Assembly (NCBI RefSeq): GCF_002836355.1
Contig: NZ_PJCA01000027.1
Coordinates: forward strand, 372,281 to 436,280
From: Moritella sp. Urea-trap-13
GTDB taxonomy: Bacteria > Pseudomonadota > Gammaproteobacteria > Enterobacterales > Moritellaceae
Direction of reading: 5' to 3'
Length of the DNA stretch: 64,000 nucleotides
The notes beneath the pieces are model-generated. The model was not told where the DNA came from. It ran no database searches and saw nothing but the letters and a program-made list of their open reading frames with translations. Both the position numbers and the translations under genes were made by a program. Positions 34,600 through 44,442 of this stretch are shown piece after piece; the first letter of the stretch is position 1, and every line of letters starts with the position of its first letter.

Positions 34600-35583
34600 T
34601 TATTTTAGGCCAACTTCTTTGTAATATTGCGCTGCGCCAGGGTGTACGGGTGCGCTAAGTGCTGCAGTCGCCATGTCTTCTTTTGTTAGCGATGCAAATG
34701 ATGGGTGTAAACGTTTAAATGTATTGAAGTTCTCGAATACAGCTTTAGTTAATTCATATACCGTTTTGTTAGGCATTGATTTTGGTGTAACGATTGTTGC
34801 ACGCGCACCAAATGTTACTGTGTCTTTCGGCGTACCAGTGTAAGTGCCACCAGGGATAACCACTTGGCTGTAGTAAGGGTTTTCTGCAATTAGTTTTTCA
34901 ACTGTAGAATCGTTAACCGTTACCAGTACCGCGTCACACGTTGTTGTTGCTTCTTTGATTGAACCATTTGGGAAACCAGCGAAGAATACAAATGCGTCGA
35001 TTTTATTATCACACAGAGCTTGAGATTGTTCGTTTGCTTTAAGTTCTGATGTTAGTGAGAACGCACTGTTGTCCCAGTTATAAGCTTTCATTACAACATC
35101 CATTGTGCTGCGTTGGCCTGAACCTGGGTTACCTACGTTTACACGTTTACCTTTAAGGTCTTTAAAGTCTTTAATGCCTGAATCTTTACGAGCAACAATA
35201 GTTAGTGCTTCAGCGTGTAGTGAAAATACTGCACGTAAGTCAGTGTAAGCGCCTTGTTTTGCGTATTGGTTTAAACCTTTGTAAGCATAAAACTGTTGAT
35301 CAGATTGTGCTACACCGAAATCAAGTTCACCAGCTCGCATAGTGTTGATGTTATAAGCTGAACCACCAGTACTTTCTACTGAACAACGAATGTTGTGCTC
35401 TTTACGGTTGCGGTTTACAAATTTACAAATTGCACCACCGGCAGGATAATAAACCCCTGTAACACCACCAGTACCGATTGTAATAAAGTCACTTGTATTT
35501 GCTGTTGCAATACTTGGTACCGCAGCTGCTACTGTTAAACCTGCTATAGCAAGTGATTTTGCAATTGTTTTTGTAATAGACAT
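34600..35583 (-). CDS. TAXI family TRAP transporter solute-binding protein
   Basis: A 327-residue periplasmic binding protein with signal peptide ending at IATA before NTSDFITIG. TAXI signatures are GTGGVTGVYYPAGGAICKFVN and STGGSAYNINTMRAGELDFG (partial), then VNVGNPGSGQRSTMDVV and ALCDNKIDAFVFFAGFPNG. The ATG at 35583 is chosen because AAAGGAAC lies upstream and the signal peptide starts there; the frame stays open for 20 more codons. Characterised TAXI proteins bind glutamate or 2-oxoglutarate; the ligand here is unknown, though the adjacent pxpABC genes yield glutamate. Confidence 0.94.
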   Translation of the reverse strand: MSITKTIAKSLAIAGLTVAAAVPSIATANTSDFITIGTGGVTGVYYPAGGAICKFVNRNRKEHNIRCSVESTGGSAYNINTMRAGELDFGVAQSDQQFYAYKGLNQYAKQGAYTDLRAVFSLHAEALTIVARKDSGIKDFKDLKGKRVNVGNPGSGQRSTMDVVMKAYNWDNSAFSLTSELKANEQSQALCDNKIDAFVFFAGFPNGSIKEATTTCDAVLVTVNDSTVEKLIAENPYYSQVVIPGGTYTGTPKDTVTFGARATIVTPKSMPNKTVYELTKAVFENFNTFKRLHPSFASLTKEDMATAALSAPVHPGAAQYYKEVGLK

Positions 35584-36035
35584 GTTGTGTTCCTTTTTAT
35601 AAGTCATTAGTCGCTTGTTTACTTCAGGGCATTCTGTGGCCATGAAATTGAATCCGTAAATTCAAGTTGGTGTATTAAATCAGCAAAAATAAATAATGCA
35701 ATACTTATGATACAGCAAAATAACCCGTTATTATCTGTTTGGACCATACTTTGTGACACTAAGTTAACAAAAGTAACACAACCTACAGTTTTGAGGAGAT
35801 TTAAGCTAAATTCTAGTACAGACTGGGCTCTTAGATGGATTTTTTTTAATAAAACGAGGGATTTGTAAATTTGAGATACGTATTTTTTGAGTGATATTAT
35901 ATTTTGTTAAATGTTCATAACATAACGTAATTATTTTTATTTAAAGCTAAATACGTGAACTCCATCACTGAACTGATTGACTGTTTTGTGTTCGTTTATT
36001 AAAATATTAAGCTTATAAAATGGAAATAGACATGG
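35584..36035. other. Gene-free region upstream of the TAXI binding-protein gene
   Basis: About 450 bases of AT-rich DNA that must contain the promoter of the transporter operon and the 3' end of pxpABC. I see no convincing terminator, sigma-54 site or reading frame. A half CRP-like TTGTGACAC occurs near 35752, too weak to call. Confidence 0.5.
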
Positions 36036-36980
36036 TTAAAAATCGAAAAAACGCTTGAAAGCTTGCATTTTATAACGTGAAACAAGCGGGTTATCGAGTC
36101 TAAACGTAATTTCTGACCCTTGTTGGCGTTGTGATAATTTACCGCAATCTAACGCTGAAATAACCCCAGCTTTCGGATAACCACCTATGGTTTGTCTGTC
36201 TTGAAGTAAGATAATTGGCAATCCATTTGCGGGAAGCTGCACAGAGCCTAATGCAATGCCTTCTGAAATTAATGATGTTGGTAGGTCAGTTATCACATCA
36301 CCTATTAGTTGATAACCCATCCGATTTGCTTGTGTGCTGATTTGATATTTATTGGATAGCAGTTGATGCTGCTGTTTTGACGTCAGCAGCGGCCATTGAT
36401 AGCAAGGTGATAAGCCCAAACTAAGGGGCGTTGCGTAATTGGGGATATAATGTCGAGGCACTGCTATTTCTGTTTGTAATCCTGCTGTTTTGGCACATCG
36501 CATTGTTGTTATTGGTAAGAGCTGCCCTTGATATAGTGGAGAGCTGGTTACTTGACTCAATTCATCTCTGATTACTGTGCTACGACTTTGGTAGATCTTT
36601 TCTGTTTGCAGGCCACCTACAATGGCGAGATAACCACATTTACCTGTCTTTGCGCCACCATACTGGATCACATCACCGGATTTAACATGATGGGTTTGCC
36701 AATTAAATGCTGGCTTATTATTAATCGTCACGCCAAATTCGGCGCCACAAATCGCCATTTGAGTATCAACCAATATTTTTAACGTCATTAATCCATAATG
36801 GATTTCAATGCTGGCCATATTACTGCTATTGCTGAGTATTTTATTTGCCCAAAGATACGCGTGAAGATCTGCAGGCCCACCCGGCGTAATACCTAAATGT
36901 TGATAGCCAAACCGACCTAGGTCTTGAATTAAGCTGTGAATTCCCGGCTTGATAACTTCAAATGCAGAAACGTTTGTCAT
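36036..36980 (-). CDS. pxpC: 5-oxoprolinase subunit C (biotin-dependent carboxyltransferase-like)
   Basis: A 314-residue protein of the KipA/PxpC family, with N-terminal GIHSLIQDLGRFGYQHLGITPGGP (partial) and later SEGIALGSVQLPANGLPIILLQDRQTIGGYPK (partial). With PxpA and PxpB it hydrolyses 5-oxoproline (pyroglutamate) to glutamate with ATP. It overlaps pxpB by one base (TAATG) and ends the operon. Length is normal. Confidence 0.92.
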   Translation of the reverse strand: MTNVSAFEVIKPGIHSLIQDLGRFGYQHLGITPGGPADLHAYLWANKILSNSSNMASIEIHYGLMTLKILVDTQMAICGAEFGVTINNKPAFNWQTHHVKSGDVIQYGGAKTGKCGYLAIVGGLQTEKIYQSRSTVIRDELSQVTSSPLYQGQLLPITTMRCAKTAGLQTEIAVPRHYIPNYATPLSLGLSPCYQWPLLTSKQQHQLLSNKYQISTQANRMGYQLIGDVITDLPTSLISEGIALGSVQLPANGLPIILLQDRQTIGGYPKAGVISALDCGKLSQRQQGSEITFRLDNPLVSRYKMQAFKRFFDF

Positions 36981-37699
36981 TATAGAAGAATCTCTTGCTG
37001 GTGAGTGTGCTGATACTGGTGAAAGTCATCCAGCGATATTGGCTTAAATTTAACTTGGCAGCCAACCACAAGGCTATCGAGTGTCACTGTATTATCTCTA
37101 CTGAGTACCAGAGGGCTTTGACCTATGATTTGCCAACCGCCTGGACTCGCCTTTGGATAAATGGCGGTTTGATTATCAGCAATACCAACACTGCCTGCTG
37201 CTACGTGCGACTTTGGCGCTTTGTGTCTGGGTATTTGAATACGTTTATCAACATCACCCAAGTAGCCAAAGTTCGGCATGAAGCCAATCGCATAACAACT
37301 ATATACAGTCGAAGAATGAATGTGGATGATGTCATCAATGGATAATGCTGCATGACGTGACAAGGGCTCGAGATCAGGGGCGAGGCTTTGGTGGTAACAA
37401 ACCGGTAGCGTGAGCAAATCAACAGCCATGGGTAATTTATGAAGAGAGGCTTGTAATACTTGCTTAACGTAAGTATGAATTTTATTTATGAGCTGATGAG
37501 GCTCTATTAGCATTATGTTAAAGCTAATGAGTAAGGTTTGGTACGAGGGGATGACATCAGTGATAACAGTTTCTAAATCCACGGCATTTGTTAGCTGCTG
37601 ATTTAAGTTGTAGATCACAGGTAATAGCTGGGCATTATCAGCACCTGTAAAACGGATCAGAATAGCATCATAACCAATCATCTCGAGATGGTACTGCAT
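36980..37699 (-). CDS. pxpB: 5-oxoprolinase subunit B (KipI-like)
   Basis: A 239-residue protein of the allophanate hydrolase subunit 1 / KipI family. The family core is visible as GFMPNFGYLGDVDKRIQIPRHKAP (partial), AAGSVGIADNQTAIYP and ASPGGWQIIGQSPLVL. It pairs with PxpC in the 5-oxoprolinase complex. The start lies three bases after the pxpA stop behind AAGGGGTG, which shows tight coupling. Confidence 0.92.
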   Translation of the reverse strand: MQYHLEMIGYDAILIRFTGADNAQLLPVIYNLNQQLTNAVDLETVITDVIPSYQTLLISFNIMLIEPHQLINKIHTYVKQVLQASLHKLPMAVDLLTLPVCYHQSLAPDLEPLSRHAALSIDDIIHIHSSTVYSCYAIGFMPNFGYLGDVDKRIQIPRHKAPKSHVAAGSVGIADNQTAIYPKASPGGWQIIGQSPLVLSRDNTVTLDSLVVGCQVKFKPISLDDFHQYQHTHQQEILL

Positions 37700-37702
37700 C
37701 GC

Positions 37703-38443
37703 TCACCCCTTACTTACAGCTATTGCTGATTTTATTTGGGCGATAGCGGCAATGGATTGGGCGTTATCGCCATGCACACAGAGCGTATCAGCATTCAACG
37801 GGATTAACTTCCCGGTATTACTTGTTACAAAACCTTGCTCAGCAATTTGTATGGCTTGATGAACAATTTGACTCTGTTGGGTAAAGACGGCACCAGCTTG
37901 GCGTCTATCTTGTAGTGATCCTGAATCTGTATAGCGACGATCGGCAAAAGCCTCGAACAGTAATGGCACCTCAAATTGAGCCGCGAGGGCTTCACTGCGG
38001 CTATTATCTGCTTGTGCCATTAGCATTAGCGGCAAGTTAGCGCTAAATGCAGCTAAGCCTTTAAGAATGGCGATTAATATAGCCTCATCTTGCATCATAT
38101 CGTTATAAAGTGCGCCGTGCGGTTTGACGTAACTGAGAAGAATGTTTTGTTGCTGGCAAAAAGCGGTGAGGGCACCGACTTGATAGAGTATTAATGCTTG
38201 TATCTCATCGGCTGTACATTGCATATGACGACGGCCAAAACCAACAAGATCGGGATAACCAGGATGTGCGCCTACTGCTACATTATATTGTTTCGCCAGT
38301 GCAACCGTTTGCTGCATAATAAGTGGATCTGAGGCATGAAAACCACAGGCGATATTCGCCATATCAATATGTGGCATGACGGCTTCATCTATACCAAGCT
38401 GCCAATGACCAAAGCTTTCACCCATATCACAATTTAATTTCAC
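37703..38443 (-). CDS. pxpA: 5-oxoprolinase subunit A (LamB/YcsF family)
   Basis: A 246-residue protein with the PxpA N-terminus LNCDMGESFGHW, then HIDMANIACGFHASDP, GAHPGYPDLVGFGRR and VKPHGALYN, and a C-terminal LCVHGDN motif. PxpA is the ring-opening subunit of 5-oxoprolinase. The start is GTG at 38443 with AAGGAT upstream. It is first in the operon pxpABC, preceded by a 25-base direct repeat that may be an operator. Confidence 0.93.
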   Translation of the reverse strand: MKLNCDMGESFGHWQLGIDEAVMPHIDMANIACGFHASDPLIMQQTVALAKQYNVAVGAHPGYPDLVGFGRRHMQCTADEIQALILYQVGALTAFCQQQNILLSYVKPHGALYNDMMQDEAILIAILKGLAAFSANLPLMLMAQADNSRSEALAAQFEVPLLFEAFADRRYTDSGSLQDRRQAGAVFTQQSQIVHQAIQIAEQGFVTSNTGKLIPLNADTLCVHGDNAQSIAAIAQIKSAIAVSKG

Positions 38444-38490
38444 TGGTTAATATCCTTATTAACAAATTCTTTCTATATATAACTGTGTGC

Positions 38491-38547
38491 TATGACTTCG
38501 GTGCACTATAACCTTGGAGAATTATGACCTCGGTGACTATGAACCTT
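38491..38547 (-). promoter_or_regulatory. Imperfect direct repeat upstream of pxpA
   Basis: Two 25-base copies start at 38491 and 38523: TATGACTTCGGTGCACTA... and TATGACCTCGGTGACTAT..., both ending AACCTT. The period of 32 bases is about three DNA turns, so a protein could bind both on one face. It lies 48-104 bases upstream of the pxpA GTG, within the promoter region. Confidence 0.55.
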
Positions 38548-38730
38548 ATACCTGTCCCCATGATCAATTCTGTTTGGCATTTTGTGATAATTCTGGTTTA
38601 TTTACAGAAAGTGTAAGCATTAGTTATTGCAGCAATTAATTATTATGGCAAGTATTTTATATAGATGAAGGATCTTATTGAGGAATTAACACAACTGCTA
38701 GCATAAACGGCGGGGGAGTAGACCAGATCA

Positions 38731-38773
38731 GAAAAAAATCCCTAACAATGACATTATCATGAGTTAGGGATTT
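38731..38773 (-). terminator. Terminator of yciK
   Basis: Leftward, AAATCCCTAAC and GTTAGGGATTT pair across a 16-base loop, followed by a run of seven T. It lies 38 bases after the yciK stop. The remainder of the gap 38444-38810 is non-coding. Confidence 0.88.
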
Positions 38774-38810
38774 GAGCATTTAATACATTCGTCAGTCTGC
38801 GGCTAGCAAA

Positions 38811-39554
38811 CTATCTGTTTGGTTGTGCTTTAAATGTTTTACCTGTTTCAGCTACGCTGTCGTTACCCATTAAATAAAGGTAAAGCGGCATAATCTGTTC
38901 AGGTGTGAGCAGTACTTTTTCATCTTCACCAGGGAAGGCTTTAGAACGCATACCAGTACGTGTTGCACCTGGGTTGATACAGTTAGCACGGACATTGGTA
39001 TTTTCAAATTCGTCAGCAAGGGTTTGCATCATACCTTCAGTAGCGAATTTTGAAATTGCATATTCAGCCCAGTAAGCACGGCCTTTTACGCCAACACTTG
39101 ATGAAGTGAAAAGAATAGACGCTTTGTCTGCTTTTTTAAGTACCGGTAATAGCGCGCTGGTCATAAATAACTGTGCTTTAACATTGACCTGCATTACTTC
39201 GTCATAGCTCTTTTCATCGATTTGATGAAATGGACCTAATACGCCTAATTGACCCGCATTGTTCAATAAACCGTCTAGTTTACCGAATTGTGTGTCAATG
39301 GTGTCTGCCATGTCTTTATAGTTTTCAACCGTTGCGCCTTTCATATCAAGCGGAATTATCGCAGGTGTTGGGGCGCCAAGTGCTTCGATTTCATCATAAA
39401 CAGCTTCAAGTTTTGCCACTGTTTTACCCAGTAATATTACTGTCGCACCGTGTGCTGCATAGGTTAATGCTGCTTGACGTCCAATACCGTCACCGGCACC
39501 TGTCACTAAAATAGTTTTGTTTTCTAATAGATTTTTTTCTGCTTGATAATCCAT
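38811..39554 (-). CDS. yciK: YciK family short-chain dehydrogenase
   Basis: A 247-residue SDR oxidoreductase with cofactor motif TGAGDGIGRQAAL, NNAG at the end of strand 4, catalytic Ser in FTSSSVGVKG and the YAISK Tyr-Lys pair, plus NPGATRTGMR. The substrate is unknown. It is divergent from sohB with topA beyond, the same neighbourhood as in E. coli (yciK-sohB-topA), which supports the name. Confidence 0.92.
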   Translation of the reverse strand: MDYQAEKNLLENKTILVTGAGDGIGRQAALTYAAHGATVILLGKTVAKLEAVYDEIEALGAPTPAIIPLDMKGATVENYKDMADTIDTQFGKLDGLLNNAGQLGVLGPFHQIDEKSYDEVMQVNVKAQLFMTSALLPVLKKADKASILFTSSSVGVKGRAYWAEYAISKFATEGMMQTLADEFENTNVRANCINPGATRTGMRSKAFPGEDEKVLLTPEQIMPLYLYLMGNDSVAETGKTFKAQPNR

Positions 39555-39669
39555 TTTTTGGGTTCCATATCGACATATCTGACAATATTGTAACCTGCAA
39601 AGCTTGTAGATGCGATGCTGTAAATGCTATAAAGAGCAAAAATAGATATAACCGACCGAGGATTAAGAT

Positions 39670-40749
39670 TTGGAATTTTTAAGTGAATACGGAATTTTCT
39701 TAGCGAAAACGCTAACATTCGTTCTAGCATTATTATTTGTAGTGGTCAGCATTATCAATCTTTCGTCTAAGCAGAAAAAGAGCAACGGGCGTTTAGAGAT
39801 CACCAATTTATCAGAACAATTTCAAGATGTTGAAGATGAGTTACGATTACATCTTGTGTCTGAAGATGAAGCTAAATTATTAGAGAAAGAACAGCACAAG
39901 GCAGAAAAGAAAAAACATAAAGCTGAGTTGAAAGCGCTTAAAAAAGCGCACAAAGAAAAAGCCAAAGATAAAGAGGCGGTTAAAACGGAAGATGTTGAAT
40001 CGCGTTTATTTGTACTCGATTTTACCGCCGGTATTGATGCTAAAGAAGTTGCCTCGCTGCGTGAAGAAATTACCGCTATTTTATTCGTTGCCAACGAGCA
40101 CGATGAAGTCTTGGTACGTTTAGAAAGTGGTGGCGGTGTTGTGCATGGTTACGGCCTTGCAAGTTCGCAACTAGAACGTTTAAAACAAGCTAACATTAAG
40201 CTAACCATCGCGGTTGATAAAGTCGCTGCGAGTGGTGGTTACATGATGGCATGTATTGCTGACCGTATTATTGCAGCCCCGTTTGCTATTGTTGGTTCTA
40301 TCGGCGTTGTGGCGCAAATTCCAAACTTCAATCGTCTATTGAAAAAGAACAATATTGATGTTGAACAGCTTACCGCTGGTGAGTTTAAACGCACACTAAC
40401 AATGTTTGGCGAGAATGATGAGTCTGGACGTGAAAAATTCCAGCAAGAGCTTGAAGAAACGCACGTATTATTTAAAGATTTTGTAAGTGCTCACCGACCT
40501 GGGATGGATATTGAAAAGATTGCAACAGGCGAGCATTGGTTTGGTACCCATGCACACGAACGTGGGTTAGTGGATACTTTACAAACCAGTGATGATTACT
40601 TATTAAAAGCCAACAAGTCGCAAACCATTTACACAGTAAAATACGTAGTGCGTAAAAAATTAGCTGAAAAACTAGCTCAAGCTGCGTCAATGGCTATGTC
40701 GATAAGCTTAAATAAGTTTTTACAGCAAAGTAAGTACCCACATTTATAA
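39670..40749 (+). CDS. sohB: Inner-membrane serine protease SohB
   Basis: A 359-residue S49-family peptidase. One N-terminal helix (TLTFVLALLFVVVSII) is followed by a charged Lys/Glu-rich coiled segment (about 50-120) and the protease domain. The nucleophile Ser is in KVAASGGYMMACIAD and the general-base Lys in GEFKRTLT, the Ser-Lys dyad of SppA/SohB enzymes. The start is TTG at 39670 with GAGGAT upstream; the resulting MEFLSEYGIFLAK matches the N-terminus of E. coli SohB. It acts at the periplasmic face on membrane or signal peptides; natural substrates are poorly known. Confidence 0.94.
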   Translation: MEFLSEYGIFLAKTLTFVLALLFVVVSIINLSSKQKKSNGRLEITNLSEQFQDVEDELRLHLVSEDEAKLLEKEQHKAEKKKHKAELKALKKAHKEKAKDKEAVKTEDVESRLFVLDFTAGIDAKEVASLREEITAILFVANEHDEVLVRLESGGGVVHGYGLASSQLERLKQANIKLTIAVDKVAASGGYMMACIADRIIAAPFAIVGSIGVVAQIPNFNRLLKKNNIDVEQLTAGEFKRTLTMFGENDESGREKFQQELEETHVLFKDFVSAHRPGMDIEKIATGEHWFGTHAHERGLVDTLQTSDDYLLKANKSQTIYTVKYVVRKKLAEKLAQAASMAMSISLNKFLQQSKYPHL

Positions 40750-40927
40750 AATTGTAAGTACTTAATTGCAAAAAATAGATTGATGTATAAAACTGATATT
40801 TTGATGGCTGATAGTTTATTTATTTGATTTTTAATTATTTTAGGTGCTTTAGTCTGCATTTTCATTGCTACGTTAGTGGTATGTTTTTGTATGAATTCTA
40901 AGCATTAGAAAAATAATTAAAAAAATA

Positions 40928-40960
40928 TTGACTACTATAAGTATATTCAATGTATATATA
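40928..40960 (+). promoter_or_regulatory. Candidate promoter upstream of topA
   Basis: TTGACT at 40928-40933 is followed 17-19 bases later by TGTATATATATA, giving several possible -10 hexamers. It lies about 110 bases before the topA ATG in a 320-base AT-rich gap with no other feature. Confidence 0.5.
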
Positions 40961-41069
40961 TAAATAGAACGCAGTTATTCAATATCACTTTTTGGTTATT
41001 ATTAAGTGATGTGATATCAATAGCATTCATCAATTTCATATTATTCATAAATTAAAAGAATCCGTCTGT

Positions 41070-43736
41070 ATGGGAAGATCTCTAGTAATTGTGGAATCGC
41101 CAGCAAAAGCGAAGACCATCAATAAATACCTTGGCAAAGACTACATTGTTAAATCAAGTGTTGGTCACGTGCGTGATTTACCGACAAGTGGTGGCGCAGC
41201 CAAAAAACGAGCGGGTGCACCGACGCTTGCTCAACAAACTAAAGGCATGACGCCTGAAGCGAAAGAGAAATTTAAGCAAAAACGTGATAAGAAAGCATTA
41301 TACTCACGTATGGGCATCGACCCAGAAAATGATTGGGCAGCAACGTATCAGATTTTGCCTGGTAAAGAAAAAGTAGTTGCCGAATTACAACAACTGGCTG
41401 AAAAAGCAGATGTTATCTATCTCGCAACCGATTTAGACCGCGAGGGGGAAGCTATTGCATGGCACCTGCGGGAAATTATTGGTGGTGATGATTCTCGTTT
41501 TCAACGTGTTACGTTTAACGAAATTACCAAGACCGCGATCCAAGAAGCATTTGAACAACCGTCAGAACTGAACATTGATTGTGTTAATGCACAACAAGCG
41601 CGTCGTTTCTTAGATCGTGTTGTTGGCTACATGGTGTCGCCGTTACTTTGGCAAAAGATTGCCCGTGGTTTATCTGCTGGGCGAGTTCAGTCGGTAGCAG
41701 TGCGTTTAATCGTAGACAAAGAACGCGATATTAAAGCGTTCATCCCAGAAGAGTTTTGGGATATTCATACAGACTTAGTGACTTCACTTGGTGAACCATT
41801 ACGTGTTGAAGCGGTTAAATATGCCGGTGAAGCGTTTAAACCCGTTAATGAAGCGCAAGCGACTAAAGCGGTTACTGACTTACAAAATGCCAGTTATTCG
41901 TTATTAAAACGTGATGATAGAGCAACAAGCAGTAAGCCAAAAGCACCATTCATCACGTCAACGCTACAGCAGGCTGCAAGTACGCGCCATAGCTATGGTG
42001 TTAAACGTACGATGGGTTTAGCGCAGCGTTTATATGAAGGTGGTTACATTACTTACATGCGTACTGACTCAACAAACTTGAGTAAAGACGCTGTAGAAAG
42101 TGCTCGCGGTTTTATTGAAACAAAATATGGTAAAGATTATTTACCTGAAGAACCGAATGTATACGGTTCTAAAAAAGGCGCACAAGAAGCCCATGAAGCG
42201 ATCCGACCTTCTGATGTAAATATTATGTCAGGCGATCTGAACGGCATGGATGATGATGCGAAGAAATTATATGAATTAATTTGGCGTCAGTTTGTTGCTT
42301 GTCAAATGATGCCTGCGCAATATGATTCAACTAAATTGACTATTGCTGCTGGCGAGTATCAGCTTACCGCGAAGGGACGTACTATGCGTTTCCCTGGTTG
42401 GACTAAAGCGCTGCCACCAATGAGCAAGAAGTCTGAAGATGAAAGTAATTTACCTGTGCTTGAAGCCGGTGAAGCGCTTGAGTTGATTACGGTTGATCCA
42501 CTACAACACTTTACTAAACCGCCAGCGCGTTTTAATGAAGCGTCGTTGGTTAAAGAATTAGAGAAACGTGGCATTGGTCGTCCATCGACGTATGCGTCGA
42601 TTATCACGACAATTCAAGATCGTGGTTATGTGAAATCTGAAAACCGTCGTTTCTTTGCTGAAAAAATGGGTGAGATTGTTACTGAACGTCTAACCGAAAG
42701 TTTTGAAGAATTGATGAACTTTGATTTCACTGCAAGCATGGAGTCGCAACTTGATGGTGTTGCCGAAGGCAAGCTTAATTGGATTGATGTACTTAATGAA
42801 TTCTTCGGTGACTTTAAGAAACAGTTGATAACAGCTGGCGCTGAAGTAGCTGAAGGCGGTATGCGCTCTAACGAAATGGTTATTACGGATATTGAATGTC
42901 CAACATGCCAACGTGAGATGGGTATCCGTACTGCTACAACAGGTGTATTCCTGGGTTGTACTGGTTACAATTTACCTCCAAAAGAGCGCTGTAAGACAAC
43001 GATCAATCTAGTTTCTGGTGAAGAAGCGATTGATTTGCTTAATGAGAATGCTGAAACTGAAGCGCTTATGGCAAAACGTCGCTGTCCTAAATGTAGCACT
43101 GCAATGGATAGCTACCTGATTGACGAAACCCGTAAACTGCACGTTTGTGGTAATAACCCTGAATGTACTGGTTACGAAATAGAGAAAGGTGAATTCAAGC
43201 TGAAAGGCTATGATGGCCCTGTGGTTGAGTGTGACCGTTGTATGTATGATATGCAGCTTAAAAATGGCCGTTTCGGCAAATACATGGGCTGTACTAACGA
43301 AGAATGTAAGAATACACGTAAGATCCTGAAAAGTGGTGAAGTTGCGCCGCCAAAAGAAGATCCTGTTTTCCTTCCTGAATTGGAATGTGAAAAGTCGGAT
43401 GCTTACTTTGTGCTACGTGACGGTGCTGCAGGTATCTTCTTAGCGGCGAATACTTTCCCTAAATCTCGAGAGACCCGTGCTCCCTTGATTGAAGAGTTAG
43501 TACGCTTTAGAGACCGTATTTCAGAGAAGTTTTATTACTTAGCAGATGCGCCAGCGCAAGACCCTGCCGGTAATAAAGCCATTGTACGCTTTAGTCGTAA
43601 AACCAAAGAGCAATATGTGATGACCGAAGTGGAGAAGAAAGCCACGGGTTGGACAGCGCATTACATTGCTGGTAAATGGGTTGAAGAAGAGAAAAAGAAA
43701 GTTGTGAAGAAGAAAAAGCCTGCAACTGAAAAGTAG
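41070..43736 (+). CDS. topA: DNA topoisomerase I
   Basis: An 888-residue type IA topoisomerase that relaxes negative supercoils. The Toprim domain begins [17 protein letters not shown], with [12 protein letters not shown] further on. The catalytic Tyr is in [12 protein letters not shown], and [17 protein letters not shown] follows. The C-terminal region has three four-Cys zinc modules (CPTCQREMG...C...[10 protein letters not shown]...C...[10 protein letters not shown]...C...C) and then a zinc-free ribbon and a Lys-rich tail. Length is typical of E. coli-type TopA. It is transcribed alone and ends in a clear terminator. Confidence 0.97.
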   Translation: MGRSLVIVESPAKAKTINKYLGKDYIVKSSVGHVRDLPTSGGAAKKRAGAPTLAQQTKGMTPEAKEKFKQKRDKKALYSRMGIDPENDWAATYQILPGKEKVVAELQQLAEKADVIYLATDLDREGEAIAWHLREIIGGDDSRFQRVTFNEITKTAIQEAFEQPSELNIDCVNAQQARRFLDRVVGYMVSPLLWQKIARGLSAGRVQSVAVRLIVDKERDIKAFIPEEFWDIHTDLVTSLGEPLRVEAVKYAGEAFKPVNEAQATKAVTDLQNASYSLLKRDDRATSSKPKAPFITSTLQQAASTRHSYGVKRTMGLAQRLYEGGYITYMRTDSTNLSKDAVESARGFIETKYGKDYLPEEPNVYGSKKGAQEAHEAIRPSDVNIMSGDLNGMDDDAKKLYELIWRQFVACQMMPAQYDSTKLTIAAGEYQLTAKGRTMRFPGWTKALPPMSKKSEDESNLPVLEAGEALELITVDPLQHFTKPPARFNEASLVKELEKRGIGRPSTYASIITTIQDRGYVKSENRRFFAEKMGEIVTERLTESFEELMNFDFTASMESQLDGVAEGKLNWIDVLNEFFGDFKKQLITAGAEVAEGGMRSNEMVITDIECPTCQREMGIRTATTGVFLGCTGYNLPPKERCKTTINLVSGEEAIDLLNENAETEALMAKRRCPKCSTAMDSYLIDETRKLHVCGNNPECTGYEIEKGEFKLKGYDGPVVECDRCMYDMQLKNGRFGKYMGCTNEECKNTRKILKSGEVAPPKEDPVFLPELECEKSDAYFVLRDGAAGIFLAANTFPKSRETRAPLIEELVRFRDRISEKFYYLADAPAQDPAGNKAIVRFSRKTKEQYVMTEVEKKATGWTAHYIAGKWVEEEKKKVVKKKKPATEK

Positions 43737-43791
43737 TTAGCTTTTCTGTTTAGCGTTTACGCTATGCCTTCATAGACTATCTGTGTTTATA

Positions 43792-43823
43792 AAATACCTC
43801 AGCATGGCTGGGGTATTTTTTTG
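43792..43823 (+). terminator. Terminator of topA
   Basis: Stem AATACCTCAGC / GCTGGGGTATT (one T-G pair) with loop ATG and a T run. Confidence 0.9.
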
Positions 43824-43955
43824 TCTGTGATAATGAGGAACTGGACGTTAGCAATTTTAAAACTCACTATTTTAGTTTCGTGATCAGGGTCTAAATACTG
43901 CGGATATTATTTTATCTATATATAGCAGAAACAAACCTTGTTAAAAATCTATACT

Positions 43956-43988
43956 ATTCTTTAGGATTAGAAGCTAACCCTAAAGAAT
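43956..43988. other. Long hairpin in the topA-porin gap
   Basis: ATTCTTTAGGATTAG and CTAACCCTAAAGAAT pair over 15 positions with one mismatch around the loop AAG. No T run follows and no gene is near. The rest of 43824-44245 is AT-rich and non-coding. It could belong to a small RNA or be a protein site. Confidence 0.45.
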
Positions 43989-44245
43989 TAGATTAGATTA
44001 AATTGAACTTTTGATTGTTTTGCTGTTCTTACTAATAGCTGAATAAATGCAAACTAGCGCTTCTGTCATAAAATAGTCATAAATGCTGCTTTTTTAAACG
44101 TTTAGTTGGTAATAAAACCCTTCAACCAGTGTTTGAACTCGTCATTGTCAAGTGATTTCTTCTTGTCATACCTCTTTATGTGCCCGCGATCTTAGTTTTG
44201 ACCTCTTCTTGATTTTCCTTATAGTTTTCATGAAATTATTATGAC

Positions 44246-44251
44246 TATAAT
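44246..44251 (+). promoter_or_regulatory. Candidate -10 of the porin gene
   Basis: A perfect TATAAT lies about 190 bases before the porin ATG; no good -35 is visible. If used, the mRNA has a leader of about 185 bases, long for an OMP gene and a possible target of small RNAs. Confidence 0.4.
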
Positions 44252-44442
44252 CTATACCAAGTTTTAAGCGTAGTTGTTAAACCTTAATTGATTTGAATTA
44301 CTTCAGATGAAATATCGGATTAACGACTACTTGTTAGAATACATTAACTCTTGGACTAACCAATCATTACCAGATGGAATTATCTCACCGAGATATTCAA
44401 GTAATGAATGAGTTAACTTATAAATCATAAAGGATTTTTAAA

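Noticed and set aside
35740-35790. CRP-like half site before the TAXI operon
   Set aside because: Only one half (TGTGA) is present, and no matching second half at the right spacing.
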